Shown here in pieces: positions 26,914 through 35,099 of a stretch of 64,000 nucleotides of DNA (within the stretch, counting starts at the first letter, position 1; each line of letters opens with the position of its first letter). The notes beneath the pieces were generated by a model, which did not search any database, had not been told where the DNA came from, and saw nothing but the letters and a program-made list of their open reading frames with translations. The DNA lies in NCBI RefSeq assembly GCF_014069875.1, contig NZ_CP059676.1, forward strand, positions 1,922,001 to 1,986,000, read 5' to 3'. Made by a program: the position numbers and the translations under genes. The stretch is from Flaviflexus equikiangi. Lineage in GTDB: Bacteria > Actinomycetota > Actinomycetes > Actinomycetales > Actinomycetaceae.

Positions 26914-28584
26914 CTAGGCGTTCTTCTTGTCGTGGACGCGCCGCTGGAACTCCTTGAGCCGCGCCATGACATCGTTTGCTCCCCGACCGAAGTAGTCGTG
27001 CAGCGTGACGTACTCTTCGTAGAGCAGGTCGTACTTCTGGGCGTTGTCCTCGTTGGGGACATAGGCGTGTTCGATCTTGGATCCCATGTTCTTCGCAGCC
27101 GCGTAGACGTCCGGATATGCTCCGGCTGCGACGGCACCGTAGATAGCGGCCCCGAGTGAACCGGCAAGCTTCGAACCTGAGATCGAGAGCGGGATGCGGG
27201 TGATGTCGGCGTACATCTGCATGAGGACCTTGTTCTTGAGCAGGCCGCCCGCGGCAACGATCTCGTTGATCTCGACGCCGTGTTCGAGGAAGTTCTCGAT
27301 GATGACGCGGAGTCCGAAGCCGGTTGCCTCAAGGTATGCCCGATAGATGTCCTCCGGGGTGGTGTTGAGAGTCATGCCGAGCAGCGTGCCCGACAGGTTC
27401 GCGTTGTTGAGGATCGAACGGTTGCCGTTGTGCCAGTCGAGGGCGATGAGGCCGTGCTCCCCCACCTCCTGCTTGCCCGCCTTCTCGGTGAGAAGCTCGT
27501 GGACGGAGATTCCGCGGCGATTCGCCTCGTTCTGGTACTCGCCCGGCACGATGTTGTCGACGATCCAGGCGAAGATGTCTCCCACGCCGGTCTGGCCGCC
27601 CTCGTAGCCCCACAGGCCGGCGGAGATGCCGCCATTGGTGATGCCGAAGACGCCGGGGATATCGCGAGCCGTCCTCCCGTTGACGATGTACACGTTGGAC
27701 GTTCCCATGATTGCCGTCATCTGTCCGGGCTCCACCGCTTGGGCGGCAGGAGCCGTGACGTGAGCATCGATCTGGCCCACTGCTACGGCAATGCCGGAGG
27801 GCAGGCCGAGAGCCTCCGCCATCTCCTCCGTGAGAGCACCGGCACGCTCGCCGAGCTGCATGACGGGAGCATCGAACTTATCCGCGATGAATGTGCGGAA
27901 CTTCGGGTTGAGCTCAGCGAAGTACTCTTCCGACGGATACTGATCATTCTGGCGGAGCGCCTTGTAACCGGCAGGTGCGGCGGAGTGGACGAGACGTCCG
28001 CACAGCTGCCACACGATCCAATCCACGGCCTCGACGTAGAAGTCCATGGCCTCGTAGACGTCGGGGGCCTTCTCGAGCGTCTCCAGCGCCTTCGGCAGAA
28101 CGATCTCGGAGGAGAGTCGACCTCCGTAGCGGCCCAGCCACATCTCACCACGCGCCTCAGCGATCGCAATGGCGCGCTCAGCCTGCTCAGTACCGCCGTG
28201 ATGCTTCCACATCTTCACATAGGCGTGCGGGTTGTTCTTGAACTCCTCCCGCTCGCACAGGGGTGTGCCGAGAGAATCGGTGGGAAGCGTGGAGGCCGAG
28301 GTGAAATCCGTTCCGATACCGATGACATCTTGAGCATCGATCTTCGCGTCCGCGACCGCCTCGGGCACCACTGCCCGAAGGACCTCGAGGTAGTCTGCCG
28401 GCACCTGGAGGGCGAAGTCCGGCGGCAGCTGCTGATCATCTCCCGCCGTCAGGGTTCGATCCATGACTCCATGCGGGTATTCCATGACGGAGCTGCCGAG
28501 CTCCAGGCCGTCTGAGACTCGGACGACTGTGGCCCGCCCAGACAGAGTGCCGAAATCGACACCGATGACAAATTTCTCGCTCAT
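26914..28584 (-). CDS. AraB-type ribulokinase (FGGY)
   Basis: A 556-residue FGGY kinase of the L-ribulokinase subfamily, longer than other FGGY proteins here. It has the AraB N-terminus VDFGTLSGRATVVRV, GIGTDFTSAST, the AraB insert FKNNPHAYVKMWKHH, GRLSSEIVLPKAL and a C-terminal AAGGLLKNKVLMQ. It probably phosphorylates a ketopentose or related ketose at the terminal carbon. ATG 28584 is preceded by AAGGTG. A CCGCGG-CGG-CCGCGG palindrome abuts the stop. No araA or araD is nearby, so L-arabinose use is not implied; the dehydrogenase and DeoC in the same unit suggest a polyol-derived ketose. Confidence 0.85.
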   Translation of the reverse strand: MSEKFVIGVDFGTLSGRATVVRVSDGLELGSSVMEYPHGVMDRTLTAGDDQQLPPDFALQVPADYLEVLRAVVPEAVADAKIDAQDVIGIGTDFTSASTLPTDSLGTPLCEREEFKNNPHAYVKMWKHHGGTEQAERAIAIAEARGEMWLGRYGGRLSSEIVLPKALETLEKAPDVYEAMDFYVEAVDWIVWQLCGRLVHSAAPAGYKALRQNDQYPSEEYFAELNPKFRTFIADKFDAPVMQLGERAGALTEEMAEALGLPSGIAVAVGQIDAHVTAPAAQAVEPGQMTAIMGTSNVYIVNGRTARDIPGVFGITNGGISAGLWGYEGGQTGVGDIFAWIVDNIVPGEYQNEANRRGISVHELLTEKAGKQEVGEHGLIALDWHNGNRSILNNANLSGTLLGMTLNTTPEDIYRAYLEATGFGLRVIIENFLEHGVEINEIVAAGGLLKNKVLMQMYADITRIPLSISGSKLAGSLGAAIYGAVAAGAYPDVYAAAKNMGSKIEHAYVPNEDNAQKYDLLYEEYVTLHDYFGRGANDVMARLKEFQRRVHDKKNA

Positions 28585-28663
28585 ATGAATCACCTTTGAT
28601 TCTCTTGTTGGGGTGGAACATCGTAGGGCCGGGTGAACAGTGGGGAAAGGTTGGGGTGTTCGA

Positions 28664-28693
28664 CGGCCCCGGGACGAGAGCGCCCCGGGGCCG
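28664..28693 (-). terminator. Hairpin between deoC and the AraB-type kinase
   Basis: A 10-bp perfect stem (28664-28673 with 28684-28693) lies 5 bp after the deoC stop on the minus strand. There is no T-run, so partial termination or mRNA end protection inside the operon is more likely than full termination. Confidence 0.5.
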
Positions 28694-28698
28694 GTCGA

Positions 28699-29343
28699 TC
28701 AGAGGGTGTCGAGGACCTTCTGCGTGCCGGAGAGACCGAGACGGCTCGCGCCTGCTTCGATCAGCTCGGTCGCGAACTTGCCGTCGCGGATGCCGCCGGA
28801 GGCCTTGACTCCGACCTCGGGGCCGACCGTCTCGCGCATGAGCTTGACCGCTGCGACGGATGCGCCGCCGGCCTTGTGGTATCCGGTGGACGTCTTGACA
28901 TAGTCGGCCTTCGCCGCGACGGAGGCGCGGCAGGCGGCGACGATCTCGTCATCCGTCAGCGCGGCCGATTCGATGATGACCTTGAGGAGGACGTTCGGCG
29001 CGGCGTCGCGGACGGCCTGGATCTCGTGCTGGATGTAGTCGAAGTCGCCCTCCTTGGCCTTGCCCACGTTGATCACCATGTCGATCTCGTCGACACCGGC
29101 TTCGGCCAGTTCTTTCGCCTCGGCGGCCTTCACCGTGGCGCTGTGCGCGCCGGAGGGGAAGCCGCACACCGCGGCAACCTTGACGGTCGTCTCGCGCGGC
29201 AGCGGGATCTGGGAGGGGGACACGCATACGGAGAACGTGCCGAGCGCCTCCGCATCGTCCAGGAGGGCAAGGACATCGTCCCTAGTTGCCTCCGGTGCGA
29301 GGAGCGTGTGGTCGACCATTGCGACGACGTCCTGAGGATTCAT
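28699..29343 (-). CDS. deoC: Deoxyribose-phosphate aldolase DeoC
   Basis: A class I aldolase that cleaves 2-deoxyribose 5-phosphate to acetaldehyde and glyceraldehyde 3-phosphate. The 214-residue protein has the Schiff-base Lys150 in VKTSTGYHKAGGA, the second lysine K180 in GVKASGGIR and Asp88 in IDMVINVG. The strict DERA motifs support the family. Its place between a SorC regulator and an AraB-type kinase is like the Bacillus deo system, whose repressor is also SorC-type, though no nucleoside genes are present here. Confidence 0.92.
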   Translation of the reverse strand: MNPQDVVAMVDHTLLAPEATRDDVLALLDDAEALGTFSVCVSPSQIPLPRETTVKVAAVCGFPSGAHSATVKAAEAKELAEAGVDEIDMVINVGKAKEGDFDYIQHEIQAVRDAAPNVLLKVIIESAALTDDEIVAACRASVAAKADYVKTSTGYHKAGGASVAAVKLMRETVGPEVGVKASGGIRDGKFATELIEAGASRLGLSGTQKVLDTL

Positions 29344-29426
29344 GTTCTTCTCCGAATTCTGAGCGGCGCGAGCGCCGCATCGTAGGTGGTGGTATTCAGC
29401 CTGTCACGGATGTGCGGACGATGGCA

Positions 29427-30386
29427 TTACTCAAGACTATTCCCGAGAACCTGCTCCGCGATCTTCGATTCTGTCACGAGAACGGTACAGAGCCCCGCGT
29501 AGAGGGCCGCCTTCGTGATCCCGCTCTTCTCCGCCCCGACAGAGACCGCTATCGAGGTCGGAATCGCCGCCAGGCGGTCAAGATCCAGCCCGATGGTGCG
29601 CTGATCGAGCTCGATGTCGACAACCCTGCCGGAACGGTCGATGAAGTGGCCGAGAATGTCGCCGATAGCACCTGACTTGTTGAGCCTGACAAGCTCATCG
29701 GCAGTGATGCAGTCCGTCTTCACCAGGACCGATTGCGGTGAGAGGACGCCGATCGAATAGACGGCGACATCTGCCTTGGCGGCAAGATTGATCGTGCCGG
29801 CGACCTGGCGGTCGGCCAGGAGGTGGCGCGCGAGCTCTCGATCGTGGACGACCGCTGATGATGGGAGGAGCGCCGTGCGGGGGTCGCGTGACTTGCTTGC
29901 GATCGTGCGGATGATGCTTCCAGCATCGACCGTATCCCGCAGCGAGTTGGCGCCCCCGTTGAGCTGGACGATCGTCGGCTCGCGCAAACCGCCCTCGGGG
30001 ATGCGGTCGGCGATAGCGGCGACAGTATGCCCCCACGACACGCCGATGATCGATGGCTGCGGGCGCAGCTCCATGAGGTAGTCGGCGGCTGCCTGCGCTG
30101 CGAGCTCCATCGTTGCCGCATTGGTCGGCTGGCTCTCGATGACGACAGCCTCCGAGCAGTCGTAGCGTGCCACCAGCTTCCGCTCGAGGTCACGCCTGCG
30201 CGATCGGGGATGATGGATCTTGATCTCCACCAATCCCGAAGCTCGCGCTTCCTCGAGGAGCCTGCCGACTTTCCACCTGCTCATGCGGAGCTTGTCGGCA
30301 ACCTCCGATTGGAGAAGCCCATCGTTGTAGTACAGCTCGGCGGCACGCACCATGGCGTGCTCGTGCTCAGCGCTCCCTGTTTTCAT
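29427..30386 (-). CDS. SorC-family regulator of the dehydrogenase-deoC-kinase unit
   Basis: A 319-residue protein with an HTH at about 25-46 (LLQSEVADKLRMSRWKVGRL) and the SorC effector domain containing GVSWGHTVAAIAD and VYSIGVLS. Its start overlaps the stop of the upstream zinc dehydrogenase (ATGA), so it is the second gene of that operon and likely controls it in response to a sugar phosphate. It shares only family-level features with the SorC protein at 23847-24845. Confidence 0.87.
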   Translation of the reverse strand: MKTGSAEHEHAMVRAAELYYNDGLLQSEVADKLRMSRWKVGRLLEEARASGLVEIKIHHPRSRRRDLERKLVARYDCSEAVVIESQPTNAATMELAAQAAADYLMELRPQPSIIGVSWGHTVAAIADRIPEGGLREPTIVQLNGGANSLRDTVDAGSIIRTIASKSRDPRTALLPSSAVVHDRELARHLLADRQVAGTINLAAKADVAVYSIGVLSPQSVLVKTDCITADELVRLNKSGAIGDILGHFIDRSGRVVDIELDQRTIGLDLDRLAAIPTSIAVSVGAEKSGITKAALYAGLCTVLVTESKIAEQVLGNSLE

Positions 30387-31447
30387 GCCTCGTTGACGGG
30401 AAGATCCATGCCGTTGGGGAAGAACATGACCTTCGAGGAGTGGATGGTCCGCTCCGACATGGCTCGGATCGTCTCGCCGACCTTCTCGAGCGGCTCTTCA
30501 TGGGTGATCATGAACTCCCACTGGAGATTGCCCTTGGCCATGTGGTCCAGAGTGGTCGTCCACTCCGCACCCGGGAAGGGTGCGCTGAAGGAGTTCCAGG
30601 ATCCGCAGATGTTGATCTCGAGTCGCATGAGACGGGCCCAGTTGGCGGCAGAGATCTCGACGGGGGCGTTGGGAATGCCGATGAGGGTGACGTCGCCATG
30701 ACGGGCGGCGATCCCGACGGCCTGGTCTGCCACGGCAGGGACTCCCGTGGTCTCGACGACGACATCGAATCCGCGTCCCACGATGTCGGCGAGCTGCTCG
30801 GGCGAGGAGACAGCGGTCGTGGCACCGGCCTGGCGGGCGAGTGCGGCCTTCTCCTCCGAGACGTCGACAGCAACAATGTCGGTGGCTCCCATGATTCGCG
30901 CCCACTGGACTGCGAAGAGACCGATCGGCCCTCCGCCTCCCATGACCGCGACGCGAGATCCTGTTGTCAGTTTGGTGCGCCAGATCGCGTGCAGCGCGAT
31001 CGCGGCCGGATCGACCATGGCGGCCGCTCTCGCGTCGAGCCCCGCAGGCACCTTGAGGAGAAGGTTGGCGGGCCCGGCAACATACTCTGCATAGGCCCCG
31101 TTTCTGCGGGAGCCGTAGTAGTCGTAGTCCTCGCACAGCGAGAAGTGGCCCTGGGTGCAGGGCTCACAGGCGAAGCACGGCAGCATGGGCGGGACTGTCA
31201 CGAGGTCGCCGACGGCGAATCCTTCAACACCCTCACCCAACTCCTCGATGTAGGCCGAGAACTCGTGGCCGCACACGAGCGGCAGCTTGTGCGGGCCCTT
31301 CTTGAACATCCGGTCCATGTCGGAGCCGCACACGCCGCACACGGCGACTTTCATGACCACCTCACCGGGCCCCGCTACCGGCTTGTCGATTTCCTCGACA
31401 CGAATGTCACCTACCGCGTGCATGACAACGGCTTTCATTTTCGCCAC
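30383..31447 (-). CDS. Zinc-dependent polyol dehydrogenase (MDR family)
   Basis: A 354-residue medium-chain dehydrogenase. The catalytic zinc site is C40 with H61-E62; the structural zinc ligands are C91, C94, C97 and C105; the NAD-binding loop is GGGGPIGLFA. The sequence is closest in style to galactitol-1-phosphate and sorbitol dehydrogenases (COG1063), so it probably oxidises a polyol or polyol phosphate to a ketose. First gene of the operon running to 26,914. A pair of inverted ACCAACA/TGTTGGT sequences lies about 75-110 bp upstream. Confidence 0.85.
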   Translation of the reverse strand: MAKMKAVVMHAVGDIRVEEIDKPVAGPGEVVMKVAVCGVCGSDMDRMFKKGPHKLPLVCGHEFSAYIEELGEGVEGFAVGDLVTVPPMLPCFACEPCTQGHFSLCEDYDYYGSRRNGAYAEYVAGPANLLLKVPAGLDARAAAMVDPAAIALHAIWRTKLTTGSRVAVMGGGGPIGLFAVQWARIMGATDIVAVDVSEEKAALARQAGATTAVSSPEQLADIVGRGFDVVVETTGVPAVADQAVGIAARHGDVTLIGIPNAPVEISAANWARLMRLEINICGSWNSFSAPFPGAEWTTTLDHMAKGNLQWEFMITHEEPLEKVGETIRAMSERTIHSSKVMFFPNGMDLPVNEA

Positions 31448-31520
31448 TGCGTACTCCTTACAAGTTGTCGTGCCCTCACGCTACGACACTTCACCACCTC
31501 GTTCAACATAAATAGGAAAC

Positions 31521-31557
31521 ACCAACATATGAGCATTTTGGTCTCACAATTGTTGGT
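31521..31557 (-). promoter_or_regulatory. Inverted-repeat operator upstream of the polyol dehydrogenase
   Basis: ACCAACA (31521-31527) and its exact reverse complement TGTTGGT (31551-31557) are 30 bp apart, about three helical turns, in an A/T-rich island between divergent genes. This layout suits a tetrameric SorC repressor; the binding protein is inferred. Confidence 0.5.
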
Positions 31558-31583
31558 AGACCGCCTTTTCGCCCCGTAGACGA

Positions 31584-31589
31584 TAGGGT
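31584..31589 (+). promoter_or_regulatory. -10 box of the first HAD phosphatase gene
   Basis: TAGGGT inside CGATAGGGT ends five bases before the ATG at 31595. The same CGATAGGGT precedes the neighbouring paralogue by six bases, pointing to leaderless starts duplicated with the genes. Confidence 0.5.
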
Positions 31590-31594
31590 CGAGT

Positions 31595-32428
31595 ATGCCC
31601 ATAAAACTGATCGATGCCCTTCCTGACGCACTGTCCACGATCTCGGTGGCTGTCTTCGACGTCGACGGCACGCTGGCCCGCGAGGATGCCGCCGTCTCCG
31701 ACCGGACAATCTCCGCCCTTCGGGAGCTCGCCGACACCGGCATCCACATCGTCATCGCCTCCGGGCGCATGGCTCCCGCGCTCCGCATCCTGTTCGACAG
31801 GATCGAAAGGCCCGGTTATGTCATCGGATGCAACGGCGCGATCACTGTCCACACCGACCACGACGAGATCATCGGGTCCACTCCCCTCGACGACGATCTC
31901 TATCGGGAGGTTCTATCGTTCGGGCGGTCAGAGGATCTCGAGACCGTCATCTTCGGCACCGACTCGTTCTACACCGAGGTAGACGGGGTTGGCCGCGAAC
32001 TCTTGAAGGGCCCCAACGAGGGCCAATCTCCCGAGCTGACCGACCTTGAGCGGCTAGACCGCACGAACCGCCTCAAGGTCATGTACTACGTCGATCCCGC
32101 CCGAGAGGACGGAGTCGTGGAGCGGCTGAGGACGAGATTTCCCGCGACTGTCCAAACGCTCCCGGAGTTCTTCGAGCTCACTCACGAGAGTGTCGACAAA
32201 TGGTCGGGCCTGCAGCCCGTCCTCAGGGAGCTCGGTGCCGACCCTGCCTCGACTCTCGGCATCGGCGACTCTGAGAACGATCTCTCCTGGCTGCCGAGGG
32301 TCGGCATCTCGATTGCCATGGGCAATGCGTATCCCGCGGTCAAGGAGGCCTGCCGCTATGAGATCGGGACGAACGATGATGACGGCGTCGCGGCCTTTGC
32401 GAGCGCATGGGCGCGGTCTCGCCGATGA
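31595..32428 (+). CDS. Cof-type HAD sugar phosphatase, paralogue 1
   Basis: A 277-residue HAD-IIB hydrolase. The nucleophile motif is VFDVDGTLARED (near residues 17-28), motif II is the Ser in IASGRM, and motif IV is GIGDSENDLSWLP. The cap is the Cof type that selects sugar phosphates, so it likely dephosphorylates a small sugar phosphate. It is a tandem duplicate of the next gene (shared CNGAITVHTDH and SENDLSWLP blocks). No ribosome-binding site; a leaderless start is likely. Confidence 0.87.
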   Translation: MPIKLIDALPDALSTISVAVFDVDGTLAREDAAVSDRTISALRELADTGIHIVIASGRMAPALRILFDRIERPGYVIGCNGAITVHTDHDEIIGSTPLDDDLYREVLSFGRSEDLETVIFGTDSFYTEVDGVGRELLKGPNEGQSPELTDLERLDRTNRLKVMYYVDPAREDGVVERLRTRFPATVQTLPEFFELTHESVDKWSGLQPVLRELGADPASTLGIGDSENDLSWLPRVGISIAMGNAYPAVKEACRYEIGTNDDDGVAAFASAWARSRR

Positions 32429-32460
32429 TCGAGCCCCACATCCGCCCCGCACGAGTTCGA

Positions 32461-32466
32461 TAGGGT
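32461..32466 (+). promoter_or_regulatory. -10 box of the second HAD phosphatase gene
   Basis: TAGGGT within cgatagggt, six bases before the ATG at 32473, matching the element of the upstream paralogue. Confidence 0.5.
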
Positions 32467-32472
32467 TCTTCC

Positions 32473-33351
32473 ATGGCACAACCACTTCTCCACAACCTCC
32501 CTCCCGGCATCGATGAGTGCCGGGCCGCAGTCTTTGACGTCGACGGAACACTGGCCCGCGAGGATTCCACAGTCAGCGATGGCACGATAGCCGCGCTGCG
32601 GCGCCTTGCCGATACCGGCATCGCCATCATCATCGCGACGGGCCGCATGGCACCTGCCGCCGTCTCGATCCTCAACCGGATGGGGACATCCGGTTATGCG
32701 ATTGGATGCAACGGGGCGATCACCGTCCACACGGATCATGCGGATCCCGTGTCTGTCATGCCTATCGAGGCCGCCGTCTACGATAGGGCGCTCGACTTCT
32801 GCCATTCAGCCGGCGTGGATGTCGCGGTCTTCACACCGACGACTCTCGTGGCCGAACGCCGCGGAGAGGCCTACCGTTTCGTCATGGAATCGAACGAGGG
32901 AATGGTTCCGGAGATCGCAGACTTGGCGGCAATCCCGCATGCGGACCGCCTCAAGTTCATGATCCATGTCAGCCATGAGCAGGACGGTGTCGTCGGCCCC
33001 GCGATCAGGCAGCAGTTCCCCGGCGTCATGAAGACCCTTCCCGAGTATTACGAGATCAACGAGCCCGGGGTGTCGAAGTGGCGGGGAGTATCGGCGGCTC
33101 TCTCCGATCTCGGCATCGCTCCGCACGAGGTGGTCGGAATGGGTGACTCGGAGAACGACCTGTCCTGGCTCCCCCAGATCGGCATACCGATCGCCATGGA
33201 GAACGCCTTCCCCAACGTGAAGGAGGTCTGCTCCTACGAGATCGGCAGCAACGAGGTTGATAGTGCCGCGGAGTTCATCAACCGCTGGGCAGCCGTGCGC
33301 GAGAGCAGCCTCGTCCGGGCTGTGCACCAGCCTGGGGCTACCCAGTCCTAG
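32473..33351 (+). CDS. Cof-type HAD sugar phosphatase, paralogue 2
   Basis: A 292-residue paralogue of the preceding gene, starting 44 bp after it. The motifs are FDVDGTLAREDSTV, ATGRM and GMGDSENDLSWLP. The substrate cap differs in its middle third, so the pair may have split substrate ranges. Its last 4 bases overlap the convergent GntR gene. Confidence 0.87.
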   Translation: MAQPLLHNLPPGIDECRAAVFDVDGTLAREDSTVSDGTIAALRRLADTGIAIIIATGRMAPAAVSILNRMGTSGYAIGCNGAITVHTDHADPVSVMPIEAAVYDRALDFCHSAGVDVAVFTPTTLVAERRGEAYRFVMESNEGMVPEIADLAAIPHADRLKFMIHVSHEQDGVVGPAIRQQFPGVMKTLPEYYEINEPGVSKWRGVSAALSDLGIAPHEVVGMGDSENDLSWLPQIGIPIAMENAFPNVKEVCSYEIGSNEVDSAAEFINRWAAVRESSLVRAVHQPGATQS

Positions 33352-34082
33352 GATTCGAAATGGAACTGAAGCTTCATGCGGTCCCCCCGCATGAGGAGCT
33401 TCGTGCATTCGAAAACGCGCCCCGAAGAGTCGGAGAGAACGTCTTCGAGGAGGAGAAGGGGGGCGCCCGGTTCACATTCGAGCAGGGCCGCCTCACTCTC
33501 GTCCGCCATGACAACCTCGAGGGTCTCGTCCGTCCGGCTCACCACGAGCCCATATTCCGTGCTCAGCACCTCGCACAGCTGCCGTTCCACCACATCGAAG
33601 CGATCAAGGTCCGGAGCGAGCTCTGGGTTTACCCACGACTGGTGGAGTGTCACCACCTTCCCCTCGAGGAGACGGCGCCTCGTAATCTCGTAGGCCATGC
33701 CGAGCGGTCCTAGGTTGAAGTGCTGGCGAACGCCGTCGGAGGGAGCACCGAGCTCGAAGCCGAGCAGCTCGGTCTCCGTCTTGAAGCCTCGGGCCTCGAG
33801 CTGTTCACGGATCCCCTGATAGGCGGGTGAATGGGTCGTGATCTTCTGCTCCGACACGAAGGTTCCCTTGCCGGGCACCCGATGGAGCAGCCCCTCATCG
33901 GCGAGGAGATTGAGGACGCCGCGCACAGTCATCCGCGAGACGCCGAAACGCTTCTGCAGAACGGACTCTGACGGGATGCGATGGCCGGGAGCCCACTCCC
34001 CACCGTTTAGCTGGTCGCGCAGCACTCTCTCGATTTGGGTGTAGAGGGGGACCGCAGATTCTCGATCCAGTAGCTCTTCCAT
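33348..34082 (-). CDS. GntR/HutC-family regulator (UTRA domain), first copy
   Basis: A 244-residue regulator: N-terminal winged helix with the GntR pattern PLYTQIERVLRDQL and SESVLQKRFGVSRMTVRGVL, then GKGTFVSEQK, then a UTRA ligand-binding domain (about 95-240) ending in a LMRGDRMKLQFHF tail. HutC-type proteins sense phosphosugars or small acids. It lies 85 bp from the split transketolase end and on the same strand, so it may be co-transcribed with it and is a candidate for the operators at 35,981-36,107. It resembles the second GntR at 44,777. Confidence 0.87.
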   Translation of the reverse strand: MEELLDRESAVPLYTQIERVLRDQLNGGEWAPGHRIPSESVLQKRFGVSRMTVRGVLNLLADEGLLHRVPGKGTFVSEQKITTHSPAYQGIREQLEARGFKTETELLGFELGAPSDGVRQHFNLGPLGMAYEITRRRLLEGKVVTLHQSWVNPELAPDLDRFDVVERQLCEVLSTEYGLVVSRTDETLEVVMADESEAALLECEPGAPLLLLEDVLSDSSGRVFECTKLLMRGDRMKLQFHFES

Positions 34083-34166
34083 GTCATCCTCGTCTTCACG
34101 GTCCGCCTATCGCATCGCTCGGCGTCCGAACCTCACCGTGACGACCCGAGCGCCGGCATCATCATC

Positions 34167-35099
34167 TTAGCGCGATTGGACGACGTTCATCATGGCCCTT
34201 GCAATTCCAGGAACATCGAGGCCATTTCGGCGAAGCAGATCATCGTAGGTGCTCGACGGCTGATTCCTCTGCGGAACCGCAACCTTGCTGAGTCTGGCAC
34301 CGCCGGAGGCGCTGAGGACATCAGCAACCCGAGACCCCAGTCCCCCGAATTCATAATGCTCTTCGACGGTCAGCACGAGACCGGTTCTGTTGGCGGACTC
34401 GAGGATGATGCCAGCGTCGATGGGGACGACCGTGGGGACGCACACGAGCTCGACGTCGAGGCCGCCAGCACGCGCCGCCGCCACTGCTTCACGGACGAGG
34501 ATGGAGGTGTATCCAGTCGTGACGACCGTCAAATCGGCGCCCCGGGTCACGTAATATCCTCGCCCGATGACAAACTCGCGATTGTCGCGAAAGTCGGGGA
34601 TAGGACCCGACCCAATCCTCATGTAGACGGGCCCCTCATAGTCGAGCATGGCTCGACAGGCTGCTCTCAGCTCGCCCGCATCACCGGGCGCGAGCACGAC
34701 CACGTTCGGGATAGAGCCCGCGAGCGCATAGTCCTCGAGGCTGTGGTGTGTGGAGCCGAGCTCTGAGTAGGTGAAGCCGCCGTTCCGCCCCACGATCTTG
34801 ACGTTCTGCTTCATGTATCCGATGTCGTTGCGGAAGAATTCGAAGTTCCTGCTCGTCACGAAGGGCGCGATTGAGCACAGCACCGGTATCGCACCCGTGG
34901 TCGCGAGGCCTGCCGCGATCGCTGTCGCGGCCTGCTCGGCAATGCCCACCTCGATATACCGGTCCGGTGCTTCCTCGGCGAATGCGCCGAATCCGGAGCT
35001 CTTGCCCGAATCGGTCGACAGCACGACGATCTCGGGACGCTCGAGCGCACAGTCAGAAACAGTGGCGCCGAAGGTCTTTCTTGGGTCAACGAGAGTCAT
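34167..35099 (-). CDS. Transketolase C-terminal (pyrimidine-binding) subunit
   Basis: The 310-residue half carries the Pyr and C-terminal domains of a split transketolase. Glu55 in IEVGIAEQAAT is the residue that activates thiamine diphosphate; the GRNGGFTYSELGSTHHSLED segment is typical of this half. With the adjacent N-terminal half it would move a two-carbon ketol group between sugar phosphates. Split transketolases are known as apulose-4-phosphate transketolase in D-apiose use, as well as other pentose or hexulose pathways. ATG 35099 follows AGGA and overlaps the partner stop by 14 bp. Confidence 0.87.
   Translation of the reverse strand: MTLVDPRKTFGATVSDCALERPEIVVLSTDSGKSSGFGAFAEEAPDRYIEVGIAEQAATAIAAGLATTGAIPVLCSIAPFVTSRNFEFFRNDIGYMKQNVKIVGRNGGFTYSELGSTHHSLEDYALAGSIPNVVVLAPGDAGELRAACRAMLDYEGPVYMRIGSGPIPDFRDNREFVIGRGYYVTRGADLTVVTTGYTSILVREAVAAARAGGLDVELVCVPTVVPIDAGIILESANRTGLVLTVEEHYEFGGLGSRVADVLSASGGARLSKVAVPQRNQPSSTYDDLLRRNGLDVPGIARAMMNVVQSR

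Noticed and set aside
26914-31447. An AI-2 (lsr-like) uptake operon, since SorC regulator, FGGY kinase and DeoC-family aldolase occur together
   Set aside because: The aldolase is a 214-residue true DERA rather than LsrF, the kinase is AraB-type, and no AI-2 importer or LsrG is present.
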